This document shows, piece by piece, positions 1-10,151 of a stretch of DNA of 64,000 nucleotides; the stretch's first letter is position 1, and the number at the start of each line of letters is the position of its first letter. The position numbers and the translations under genes were made by a program. A model generated the notes under the pieces. That model was given only the letters and a program-made list of their open reading frames with translations. It did not search any database and had not been told where the DNA came from. This DNA is from Hofstenia miamia (taxonomy: Eukaryota; Xenacoelomorpha; Acoela; Hofsteniidae), in NCBI GenBank assembly GCA_900660155.1, contig CABFPE010000078.1, positions 345,686 through 409,685 on the forward strand. The letters are read 5' to 3'.

Positions 1-31
<31 letters not shown>
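1..31. repeat. (TA)n at the left edge
   Basis: The window begins inside a pure TA dinucleotide run. Sequence to 500 shows nothing else recognisable. Confidence 0.95.
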
Positions 32-33
<2 letters not shown>

Positions 34-519
34 GTTGTAACCTATTTGTTTTCAGTACATAAAACATTTTAGAAAATGGAATTGGGCCAAAAATATAATA
101 CCAACAATTAATCTTACTTGTGGATGTACAAAAGCAATAGGATAAGATAAATCATTGATGGTTAATGATTATCGATATTGAGTAGATTGTACAGTACATA
201 AGAATCACTAACCACATATTAAGATTTTCAAAATTAAAATCATTCGAGGGGACAAAATACGTCAAATTTATATTACATCTTTAAACAATTTTGGTTTTTT
301 CGAATAACAAACCTCCTTAGTCAACTCTTTGAACAATTTTATCCAAGCCTGTTAAGACATATTGGAAGTTTTGATATTGACAAATCTATGGTTTGTGGGC
401 GTTCATGCAATAAAATAGATTTGTGCTAGAAATTACTCCTAGACTTGAAATGAAAAAAATATTGATTATTTTTCAATAATAACTCGATTTTTGTAAAAAC
501 ATTAGAATTCTGCTCATAC

Positions 520-710
520 CACATATTGAGATAATGAGGCGGTCTAATGTCCTTGGGAACAACTAATACCCTGAAGTATTTTCCTTCTGAGAAAAAATTG
601 TGGGAGCCCAGCTCTGGTACGTCGAAGGTTAAAAGACTTCTGTCTTCACGCAAAGACGCGCTTAAACGGGTGCTTGTTAGGTCGGGAATTAAAAACGAGG
701 AGACATTTCT
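520..710 (-). CDS. Protein-like internal exon, unrecognised gene
   Basis: A minus-strand frame opens after a possible acceptor (GATAG|AGAAAT) and closes at donor ATGTG|GTATGA; a weaker donor at 501 would add six codons. The frame is open throughout and has balanced amino-acid composition unlike the surrounding AT-rich DNA. It includes LREDRSLLTFDVPELGSH and KYFRVLVVPKDIRPPHYLNM. I do not recognise the protein. It could belong to the gene with the terminal exon at 3393-3634 only if that exon's stop is bypassed; otherwise it belongs to a different minus-strand gene running off the left edge. Confidence 0.45.
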
Positions 711-1396
711 CTATCTTTTCATATTTTAAATATCTCTATTAGTTCGTGAGTTGGAAACAATCACAGATTTTGAAAATTTCTTGGTAGAATTAGAGCTAAA
801 TTAACTATTTAATGAGCACTCAACATTTTCTATGAAAATTTGTCAAGATTAAATTAAAATATTTGTATTGTTCAATAAATGGGAAAGATCTTTGGTCTTT
901 ACGCAATGTTTACTCACATCATCTCATTGAATACGCAATTCATATGTTAGAGTTCATTAATATTTCTAATGAATCAATGGAGAGTGTACTTTGGAATCTC
1001 TTAGCCTCTTAATACATGAACTTTACAATAACTATTAATATAAATTACAAGGTTAACCGTTCACTAGAGCATTACGATATAACTGAATTTTTCACATGCC
1101 TCATTTTCATACCTTCTATTTATATATAATTATTTCTTATATTTGCTTACAAATTAACAATAAAACAATTTTTTTCGATAGACTATTGTGTCACTAGCAC
1201 TTTCTGTAATTCGGTCAACGACATTAGATTCGAAATTATTTATGAAGTGTTTGTAGTGTTTTTTTATTTTTTTGCCCGGGACGATGTCCAGTCAGTTTAT
1301 ATGAAAATATATGCCTAAAAATTTGATGAGTGCATACTAATAATGGGTTTCATGCAAACAGTGGACAAATGTTTATCTATCCATTTATCTATCTAT

Positions 1397-1569
1397 CAAT
1401 ATATATATATATATATATATTAGTGCTGTGAGTTACAATATACTTCAACCGGGTTTTAACCGGTTTTAATCGAATCTATAAAAATAGCATCATATTCAAG
1501 TTAAAAAAAATATATTCTATTTGTATCTTTCAAAATGAAATTAGTCTATTCCTATGTGCTAACATAAAG

Positions 1570-1609
<40 letters not shown>

Positions 1610-1888
1610 CGTGTTGAATATCACATCAAATTTGCAAATTTTGAGGAATTCTATCGCGGATTACTCCTGTGCTAATCAGCTATTCCTCTTATACTCCTTG
1701 AATTTGAAATTTGCTCTTCAACCTTCTCATAGTGGAGAATATGCAAAGTTTGTAATTTGGTAGATAAATAGTACTCTTGGTTAATAGTAAAGTTAATCAA
1801 ATCGACAACATGTATTTTAAGATAGGTTATCATCGAAATATAAATGTAAATATGTATATATATATATATATATAAATATATATATATA
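1397..1888. repeat. Cluster of three (TA)n runs
   Basis: TA runs at about 1397-1420, 1574-1606 and 1855-1888. ORFs reading IYIYI across them are artefacts. Confidence 0.9.
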
Positions 1889-2365
1889 TTCTTCGTGATT
1901 TTAGACATGCAATTTTAAAGAGCAAACCTCAATGAAAATAAGCTCAAAGTCTATCAAAATGTAATGAAAGAAAAGTATGTAGTGACACAAAAAGGAATAG
2001 AATAAAAAATTTGAAATTTTTGAATTATTTTATCTAATTGAAATATAGTATAGCAACAACAATGCGAATTCAAACATGTTGAAGTTGATGCATCATTTTC
2101 TCTAAAATTTGATAATTTTTTATTTTTGCAATTCCATAATTTGAATGGCAAAATGTAGATTAGGACTAGAACGACAAATAGGAAACCTCAATTTCTATTG
2201 TTTTGTAATACTGCAATCATTGTAATCAATATATTTTAAAAATCAAAAATAGAATATTTTCACCGAATCTTAACCTGATTAAGCGGCTCCTGGAGATTAC
2301 CCACTTTAACCGGACCTGACCGGTTTAACAGGTTTTATTCTGACCGGATTAATCGTACTGGATTC
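1447..2365. repeat. Putative element with CCGGTTTAA-rich arms
   Basis: The left arm (1447-1472) reads CAACCGGGTTTTAACCGGTT. The right arm (2266-2365) repeats ACCGG/CCGGTTTAA motifs about six times. The body has three TA runs. I saw no clean TIR or TSD, so the limits are approximate. Confidence 0.4.
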
Positions 2366-3392
2366 AGGATGAATGTAGTGTACATATATTCCTTCCGAAA
2401 TAGAATCTCAACTGTTGTGTGTATATGTATTCGAGTAATTTATTCAATTTGAATAATCCACAATGATCTCATAAGAAAATAAGTGTGGGGGCAATCTACA
2501 CTACACAACTTCTTTAAAAATTTATAGCGATTAATAGGTGCTCATCAAAAACATGATTTTTCCATTACACCTTAATTGTAGTGGAAGTACTCGTACGCTG
2601 ATGTTTACTTATATTGTTTGTTACAGGCATTGTTTAAAGAACAATGATATGTGCGATTTGAGTAAACTACACATCCGAGTACAGTCGGTTTAAAGGTTAG
2701 TTACTTCCTTAACACAATACATCTAATATTCGTTAAACATATACCAAATATTATTTTCAAAATATTGTAAGTGTTATATGAAAGTAATCAGGTTATTTTA
2801 CTATTTCCGTGTACAAACCCGTACCAAACTCCAATTAAAATGAACTGATTTAAAGAGATTTATTCCATTATGTGCTCATAAACTTCTTTTGCACGGAATG
2901 ATAAAATTCCAAGAAAATTCCAATTATTACAAAACATTAGAACAATGTCAAAAATCTATTGTATTGTGACATTATGCATATCAGATTGCAAGAATTCTCA
3001 AGATTGTAAATTATTTTTTCATTGTGAGTTCAAATTTAATTTTTATCAAGTGTTGGATTTTCATGATGTTGTTAAGGGCTCATAAATAGCTATTGTATTT
3101 TTTTCATATCACAAATTTTCAAATAAAATGAAGCAAAAATTTTGTATTTAAGCGCCATTGCATTTGACATAATCTGAAGCTAATTCCAATAGATTCCTAT
3201 TATTGACTAATGAAGAAAATTTCCAAATTTATTTTTATCATTCCTATTGAACAATCGTCATCAATTTCAATTGGAACACAATCTAATTCTATCGTATCAA
3301 AGAGAATTACACTACACAAGTTTTATATTTTCAAGAAAGACTTTATTTGCACCAAAATTAATTCTTTACCCATGAACTACTTTTACCATGAG

Positions 3393-3634
3393 CTACTCTG
3401 ACCTACATGTGCCAAAAGCATGGTCATTGTTTTTACGAAACATAGATGTCTGTGCTGGCAGGAAAATGAATCCAAGATCTAGAATACCATGTGATAAACC
3501 TGTGACATCTGGAAGTCCAAATAAATACAATTTCAATGATTTTACAGCACTTATTAAGTGACTATTAACTGTTATCGGATGTAAATAGAGCTTGAATCTA
3601 AAATGATCTAAAAACATGTATACAAATGGATTAC
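3393..3634 (-). CDS. Protein-like terminal exon, unrecognised gene
   Basis: On the minus strand, after acceptor TTTCAAAACAG|, two bases plus 80 codons stay open to a TAG. The product begins (x)NPFVYMFLDHFRFKLYLHPI, passes through LKLYLFGLPDVTGLSHGI and LDLGFIFLPAQTSMFRKN, and ends HAFGTCRSE. Mixed hydrophobic and Pro/Gly composition suggests real coding sequence, possibly with a membrane-associated helix. No family is recognised. A short alternative start at an internal TTTTTAG acceptor (about 3617) is possible. No upstream exon was identified; the minus-strand frame at 6950-7090 is a weak candidate with unsuitable donors. Confidence 0.45.
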
Positions 3635-4091
3635 CTGTTTTGAAATTTTAATTAAGCCAAGCAGCGATCATTACTAGTTACAATTTTCCTCCTCAAAATG
3701 ACATAAAAATTAATGTAAAATGGAAGTGTATTATGTTACTTCACACGCACTATTTTTCCATCACTATCATGATTAACACTTCAATATAAATTTTGGCAGA
3801 AGAATTCTTATAGAAAGCAATTTGCCAGCTAAAATCTTCCATCCAAATTGTGAATGTAAGGATTTACTTTATATAAGTAATTTTAAGTTCAAAACCTTCT
3901 TCTTTAAAATATCGATTTTCATATATTCTTTGTGGAAAATTATCAGAAGAAAATCTTGACAAAAGTTTATTATTTGCTTTTAAGGAACTGAACATAATTG
4001 AAAAATAGCTTGGTTATTAGAATGATACTACGATATTTAATATTAAATTACATTTCTGATAATTTTTTCAAAATTACATTCTATGCTTTCC

Positions 4092-4232
4092 AGAAGATAA
4101 ATATGTCCTATTCCTTGATATAAATGTAAGCAAAATACACGAATAAACGAAAATATTAAATACCTACACGATCAAATACATGATGATACACGAATACCGA
4201 ACATATGAACATTTCAATACACGACAACAAGC
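4092..4232 (+). repeat. Dispersed repeat family B, copy 1
   Basis: GAAGATAAATATGT, AGCAAAATACACGAA, TACACGA, ACACGAATACCGAA and ATTTCAATACACGACAAC recur in order at 53923-54075. It lies just left of the hAT MITE. Confidence 0.6.
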
Positions 4233-4283
4233 TGAAACCTTGTTCATTCTCCAAGTTATAATTTTTGATTACTTGATGTAAAT

Positions 4284-4573
4284 CAGTGGTTCACAACCGG
4301 GTTCCATGTAAATTTCATGGGAGTCCACATACAATTGGGTGTCAATGGTGACATTTTGTTGGTCCATAGGGCAATTCCAATTCATTACTGAGAATGGAAT
4401 TTCTACAGAAATTTTCACTAATTGAAAATTCTAAAAAACAAATACTTACTCAGCTGTTCTACTTTTATAACAATTAAGTGGAAAAAAACAACGATATTTT
4501 ACAATATTAGTTTGTAAACTAAAACATTAAGAGGAAAAGGTGGCCATGGCTAAAATAAGTTTGATAATCACTG
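4284..4573. mobile_element. hAT-type MITE (290 bp) with terminal repeats and 8-bp target duplication
   Basis: The left end is CAGTGGTTCACAACCGGGTT. The right end, reverse-complemented, is CAGTGATTATCAAACTTATT. These are the classic hAT CAGTGGTTCTCAA-type imperfect terminal inverted repeats. The 8-bp flanks ATGTAAAT (4276-4283) and ATATAAAT (4574-4581) differ at one base, as expected for an aged hAT target-site duplication. There is no coding capacity. Confidence 0.85.
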
Positions 4574-4795
4574 ATATAAATGCTGATGCTTGCCATTAAA
4601 ATTATTAAGTAATGATAGTATTTCATTTGTTAGATATAAAAATTAGTAAAATGATCTTGCCTAAAGAGTATGGGCAAGCTCTTTGTATTTCATAATTTAA
4701 ATGGTTTTACACTAGTGTTAAAAATATGAGTTGGCAATGTTGAAAACCATCCACCCGAGGCTGCAAGTATGTAATATTTTTCTCATCCGAACCAT

Positions 4796-4846
4796 GTATA
4801 TATATATATATACATATATATATATACATACATATATATATATATG
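4796..4846. repeat. (TA)n with TACA interruptions
   Basis: TATATA blocks broken by TACATA and CATACA. Confidence 0.9.
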
Positions 4847-5104
4847 ATATCAAACCACACACGATTGCCAAAAACAGACCTAATACAGGCCAATTAGGAG
4901 TTATTAAAATCTGATCTAACCCATCTCAATCGAACTATGAAGTGCCGAATCCTTAAATTCAAATTCTGGATTGAAATACTGATATAATATTACTACATCA
5001 AAGCAATTAATATCCTAAGGAATTTAAATCTTAATTGTGGTGACAAGATGCTCTAATTTGAACAGTATCCGCATATTATAAACTTAGTCAATGGTATCAA
5101 ATGG

Positions 5105-5200
5105 AAAACTTAACCCAACGCAACCCGACCCACTAGTCTTTCCTAAAAATAACCTACCCAAACCCATGGGTCAGCCCATCTCACTTGCATCTCTGTTTCC
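5105..5200. repeat. AACCC/GACCC-rich repeat
   Basis: Reads AACTTAACCCAACGCAACCC then GACCCACTAG and CTACCCAAACCCATGGGT. A similar ACCCG-rich patch lies at 22080-22125. Confidence 0.35.
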
Positions 5201-7300
5201 AAACCAATAAGTGCATTGCTTATGAATCTAATTTGAGAGTCATAAGCCACACACAAATGTTAAATCAATTATTATACTTCAAAACATTCAAAATGCTAAG
5301 TTCAAATTAACAAAAAGTAATAATTTGAAGATGAAAGTATAGTAATTCTTCATGAGACTAAGGAGCAATAGCACGACTGAATCTTCGCCTTTTGATGTTA
5401 GATATTGAAAAAATTGTTAGCAACCTCTTAGTAATCTTCAATCTAAAATATAAATTTGCCTCACCTGTAAAAAATGTTAATTGCTTTTAACAAACTACGC
5501 TATGCATGTATTCATTGGGTTTCGCCATTCAATGATTCGGCCAACTCACGAACACTTCGAATTTTTGTTGATTCAATTCGTTCCTCTTCTGAAATCAGCA
5601 CCTGATGAATTCTCTTACTTTCAAGATCCAGTACAATAGTTTAATGTATACTTTGCATTTATGTTTATACATATGTATCTCATTTAATGAAATTTGCTGT
5701 AGTAAAATTTTTGTGTAGATTGTAGAACTTTTTGGGCATCGTTTCATCAAATTTAATATTCCATTTTCATGGCATAACTTCTTTTAGATGAACCATTCAC
5801 ATAAATGTGTCAAAAGTTTTGAAATTGGTAATAAAAATCTGCGGTTGGTTCTTATTATTATTACATTCCCACGTAAATTTCAATTCCCTATACAGAATTA
5901 TGGTTTAAGTAAATCGCCTTTAAAGTTTATTCAAAGAATATTTTGGATTTGTAAAAATAATTTTTTAGCTAGAGCGCCATGATATGAAAGATGACGAAAA
6001 TACTGTAAAACAGCTGTGAGAACAGTTGGATTATTCTGTAGTTAATTTTCAATGAGGTAGACTACATGTAGATATACGATCCAATTCGCTTAATTGCATA
6101 ATGTGTTGTTGAGTAATATCTACTTAACAAGTGCTTCGAGTATCTATAAATCATTCTTCTATCTCTGCATGACATTTATTCTTGGTAGCGTTTTCTTTAT
6201 CAATATACTTAAATATGGTTCATTAATATTTGTAAACACCACATAGTCATTTTCCCATATTCAATATTTCCAACAATTCATTTATAAATAAATATTTTAA
6301 AATTTTGTAACATTATGTACTATGTATACATGCATATGTTACATTAAACGTTTCTTTTCCGATCTTCAATTTTTTTAAAGCTTTGTATATTGATTCCAAC
6401 ATAAATTATTAATAAACTATAAATATTTAATCAAAATTAGAAATCTGATTACGATTACCAAAATCTAATGATGTGCGTGTCAGACGAGTAGCCATGATAT
6501 CGCCAATACCAGGACCATTAAAAAATTAGCCAGGTCCATTTTAGTCATTATCAATCAAATTTGTCATTATTATGCAAATTGAATACTGAGTTGAATATTA
6601 CAAACGAATTTTAGCCTAGCAAGTTTAATAAATTTACAAATATAATACAATATAAAAGGAAAGATTTAATCAAATTGGTTCTAGTCTCCAGCTGGTTTCG
6701 TTCCATTGTTTTTTTACCCCGGTCCCACATAGGACTCTAACTGAAAAGCTATATATTTTAGTGAAAAAAAGAGAAATGACTAAGAATTTGGAATCGTTTA
6801 ACTCTTTTTCATGAATTTTTTGGGAATTCAATTAGGACTCAGTTTTTTCTGCTGTGTTGTGTGGAAAAACTCACACAGCATTAAGCCTGGCAAAAGGGCA
6901 TATACTCATAATGTCAATGTTTATATAAAATTAATATACATGCTTAATATGTAAAATGAACATAAATTGTGTTCGGGCACGGTTGCCAAAATTTCAGTTA
7001 CGGGTAAGAAAATACACTTTGATGAGAGTGGGGCATTAAAAAGCTGTACCAGCAGATCACTGCCAAAATTACATTTGTATGTACAAATGATGAATGTTTC
7101 CTGCATCATTAAATATCTACTTTAGAAGTGTCATTTTCTCTGCGATAAATATTTCAATTGCTAATTAAGTCGGCATGTTTTATTTATCAATAGGTTTTCA
7201 GCAATAAAACTGTAATTTCTTTTATTAACTGATTCAAGCAGGTGGTGTAGTAGTATTGAATTTCCTCAACAATTCAATATGTTCTGTTTTGTTGTTATAG
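5200..7300. other. Region upstream of the cyclase
   Basis: Mostly featureless AT-rich DNA. Near its end, 6960-7110 carries a frame open on the minus strand (LVQLFNAPLSSKCIFLPVTE) and a strong + strand donor CGG|GTAAGA ending at 7003, which could belong to a 5' untranslated exon of the cyclase. No TATA box or promoter can be assigned with confidence. Confidence 0.4.
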
Positions 7301-7302
7301 CA

Positions 7303-7327
7303 CAGTATGCTAATTTTGTACATTTAG
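7303..7327 (+). promoter_or_regulatory. Probable splice acceptor just upstream of the cyclase start codon
   Basis: The sequence reads TATGCTAATTTTGTACATTTAG followed by AATACG and the ATG. TGCTAAT resembles a branch site and TTTAG a 3' splice site, so the mature transcript may begin only six bases before the start codon. Either an upstream non-coding exon or spliced-leader trans-splicing would explain this. A strong candidate donor, CGG|GTAAGA, ends at 7003. Confidence 0.4.
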
Positions 7328-7333
7328 AATACG

Positions 7334-8695
7334 ATGCGTTGCTTCCTTCTGGGGTTACTGCTAACCAGTGGATTGTGCATTTCTGTCAACCAAGACCAAC
7401 TTCATTATACTATCAGAAAAGCGCAGGAAAATGCAATGCACCAATTGAACACCAAGTCCTACTGGGACTTTCCTACATATCTCGGGACAATGTTTCTAAG
7501 TGAATATTATTTTGTAATTAATGCTCTCGGGTGGACAAAACAAAGCCATTTTAATGTTACTTACTTTGAAAAGTTTTTACGTCATTCACAAAAAGATGAT
7601 GGATCTTGGTTTCAAGTTCCGGATGCAAATATTGAAACAGGGAATTTAGATGTCACAGTTTTTAATTATATATTTTTAAAGTCCATTGGAGTATCTCCTG
7701 ATGAGTCCATATTGAGAAAGGCCTGCAAATGGATTCTGAATCATGGTGGTATTGAAAAGACACAAACAATGACAAAGTTCAAACTTGCAGCATTTGGATT
7801 GTATCCATGGTCTAAGGTGTGGTACATTCCATTATTTACATTAAAAGAAAATTATCTAGGTGGTTATTTTTACTTAAAAGACATTACAGCTCAATGGGTT
7901 TATCCACATGTTGTTCCACTATCATATTTACGCTATCATAGAACGTATTTTCCAGGTATAGTGCAAGATGTTAACGAAATATGGCTAAATCCTCCTTCCT
8001 ACATAGAGAGAGATCCAATTATGTATACAAATGAAAATGCTCATGACGATGTAGAAAATCTCATTCAAGAAATGAAAAAATTGCAACAACCCAAAGGTTC
8101 ATTTGGAGCTTATTCTGTATCAACACTATTAACGATGTTGTCTTTCAAAGATTTTGAAACAAGATACATAACTACTAATGCTCACAAGGAGTTATTTAAG
8201 TCGGCTAGCCAGTTAGCTTTCAATTATGTTGAACAACTTTACTTCAATGATTTGGTTCCGTATCATGGATCTCTTGACAGTGGATGTTGGTGGGATACCA
8301 TTTTGATTTCATGGGCTTTGCTAGAATCGGGAGTCGAACCAGTAAAGCTCACAAAAACTATGGATGCCTTAATGAAGTACGCAGTCCAGACAACTGGTGG
8401 AATTGCATATGGAGAGGACTTTGAGTATGCTCCTGATTTGGATGATACTGGCTTACTTCTATTACTTTTCAATAGAATGCATGACAGATACAATAGTCAC
8501 ATCAACACCCATTCTTCTTGGCTCAAGTCTTTGCAGAATGAAGATGGAGGATTCCCTGCATTTGATAAAGGCAAAACTGGTGATAGCTGGCTATTTCGTA
8601 CAATTTTTGATATGATTGGCATTGCCGGTAGTGCTGAAATTTTCGATCCTAGTTCAGCGGATTTAACTGGCCACGTTTTGGAAGGATTCGGAGAG
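7334..8695 (+). CDS. Squalene-hopene-cyclase-like class II triterpene cyclase, exon 1 (residues 1-454)
   Basis: Exon 1 encodes the N-terminal two thirds of a squalene-hopene cyclase (SHC) type enzyme; the family cyclises squalene by protonating a terminal alkene. Residues 1-17 (MRCFLLGLLL...) form a signal peptide or N-terminal anchor. Seen in order: QW-type repeat QKDDGSW (86-92), W188 (Alicyclobacillus W169), QQPKGSF (251-257), CWWDT with W320 (W312), the protonation motif DLDDT with D368-D371 (bacterial D374-D377), QNEDGGF (401-407), and D443/H447 (D447/H451), the pair that tunes the catalytic Asp. Y359 and F410 replace F365 and Y420. I start at the ATG at 7334 because it opens the signal peptide and an in-frame TAG ends at 7327. 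That TAG is also the end of a plausible splice acceptor. The donor GAG|GTATGT gives a phase 0 intron. Numbering is aligned from memory. Confidence 0.93.
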
Positions 8696-9186
8696 GTATG
8701 TAATGTAAAAAAAATGTAGCACAAACACATATAAAAACATATATACTTAAGCATTTGCATTAAATTATAATAATCCGACATGTCGATGTTCAAAGCATGG
8801 GACCGTTGTATAGGCTGGGCCCGTTAGTGTTTGGTAATTTTTTGATTTTCAGATGGGTTAGTGTCGCTTGACGCCTTTTTTATGGTCTTTGAATTTTAAC
8901 TAGGATTAAAATGAAAATACATTAATCGATTGTACCACAATATATTTGAGTGTGAAGGTACTATTCAAAGGATTTTGGTTGATTTTGCAAGGTGCTGGAG
9001 CCTAGTATATTCATACATTGAAAGTCCTTCTAAAATTTATTAAACTTTTTATCAAAAAATTTTGAGGAAGGTTAACATTTTCCAATTTGTGTGTCTATGT
9101 CTTTAATAAAAATACATGTAATAATTCCAGAGTATAAGTAAAAATTGAAAGTTGTTTCGCACTATGAAAGTAATAATATCATTTAG
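8696..9186 (+). other. Intron of the cyclase gene (491 bp, phase 0)
   Basis: GT-AG intron with donor GAG|GTATGT and acceptor TCATTTAG|ATT. It is AT-rich with stops in every frame. Removing it restores one reading frame and an uninterrupted SHC alignment. It shows the gene is eukaryotic in form and not a bacterial contaminant. Confidence 0.9.
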
Positions 9187-9762
9187 ATTGGACTAAACCT
9201 GTCAGATGTATCCGTGCAAAAAGCTGTGACGTACTTAAAGTCTTCTCAAATGAATGACTATACTTGGGAAGGCCGGTGGGGAATAAATTATATTTACGCA
9301 GCAGGCGCTGTTATGCCAGGATTGCGTGCAGTAGGTTACAATTTAAATGAACCTTGGTTAACAAATGCAATTGCATGGATAGTATCAAAACAGAATCCCG
9401 ATGGAGGTTTTGGAGAAGCCACATTATCTTACAATGATCCTCTAAATTTCAAGGGTTTAGGAAATTCAACTGTGTCACAAACTGCTTGGGCACTCTTAGC
9501 TATGTTAGAATTTAAAGACATTTTGAATTATGTGGATGAACCGATCACGAATGCTATTAACTATCTATTACAGGAATTTAAAGCTGAGGGTGATAGGTTT
9601 TTCGACACTTCAGTTGTAGGAACTGGTCATCGTGGGATTCTCTATTTGCAATATCCCTCATATGCATATAGTTTTCCAATGTTAGCTTTAGCAAGATATG
9701 ACAATTATTATAAAGTTCAGTCTGACACATGCAGACAAAGTAGTATGTGCTTAATTGAGTAG
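9187..9762 (+). CDS. Squalene-hopene-cyclase-like class II triterpene cyclase, exon 2 (residues 455-645, stop)
   Basis: The C-terminal exon follows acceptor ...ATCATTTAG| in phase 0 and continues the SHC alignment without a gap: ...HVLEGFGE joins IGLNLSDVSVQKAVTYLK, as in bacterial HVLECFG. Visible landmarks are QMNDYTWEGRWG (475-486; W485 corresponds to active-site W489), QNPDGGFGE (523-531), the SQTAWALLAML helix, and the end segment GTGHRGILYLQY followed by FPMLALARY. In that end segment the two phenylalanines that stabilise late carbocations in the bacterial enzyme (F601, F605) are H602 and L606. The joined protein is ~645 residues, close to bacterial SHCs (~630) once the signal peptide is removed. 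A TAG stop at 9760-9762 is followed by AATAAA at 9769-9774. No internal stop or frameshift is seen. Confidence 0.92.
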   Translation: MGLNLSDVSVQKAVTYLKSSQMNDYTWEGRWGINYIYAAGAVMPGLRAVGYNLNEPWLTNAIAWIVSKQNPDGGFGEATLSYNDPLNFKGLGNSTVSQTAWALLAMLEFKDILNYVDEPITNAINYLLQEFKAEGDRFFDTSVVGTGHRGILYLQYPSYAYSFPMLALARYDNYYKVQSDTCRQSSMCLIE

Positions 9763-9768
9763 AATTTT

Positions 9769-9774
9769 AATAAA
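9769..9774 (+). terminator. Poly(A) signal AATAAA of the cyclase gene
   Basis: A canonical AATAAA lies 6 bases after the TAG stop of cyclase exon 2, implying a very short 3' UTR. Confidence 0.6.
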
Positions 9775-10106
9775 TATTCACAATTTTGGATTCGAAATAT
9801 ATCTTCAATGCCGTACTCCAAATTTATTAGATAATTACAAATCTAACCCGTTCATTTTTGTAGAGACACTGTAATAATAATTTTTGGTTGATGAAGGTGT
9901 ATCGATAGATAAAATATACATAAATATAACTTAAATGTATTTCCTTTAAATGCAATGCAAAACTGCAAATATATTATATCAAATATATCCAAATTTTATT
10001 TTGTGTTTAAATTTGGTTTCAGTCCTGTTTTAGATACTCAAATACATCATACTGTAAGTGTGACACTGCTAGACTTTATTTATTTCATTAATTGTAGTGC
10101 ACAGAA

Positions 10107-10107
10107 T

Positions 10108-10151
<44 letters not shown>
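10107..10151. repeat. (TA)n
   Basis: TA run 3' of the cyclase gene, ending ATGTATATG. Confidence 0.9.

Larger units (their letters stand above)
711..3392. other. Non-coding stretch
   Basis: AT-rich, with (TA)n runs and the CCGGTT-rich element. A weak minus frame at 1954-2106 is not convincing. Nothing else seen. Confidence 0.6.

Noticed and set aside
8263-8793. Minus and shifted ORFs over cyclase exon 1
   Set aside because: Shadows of the real coding frame.
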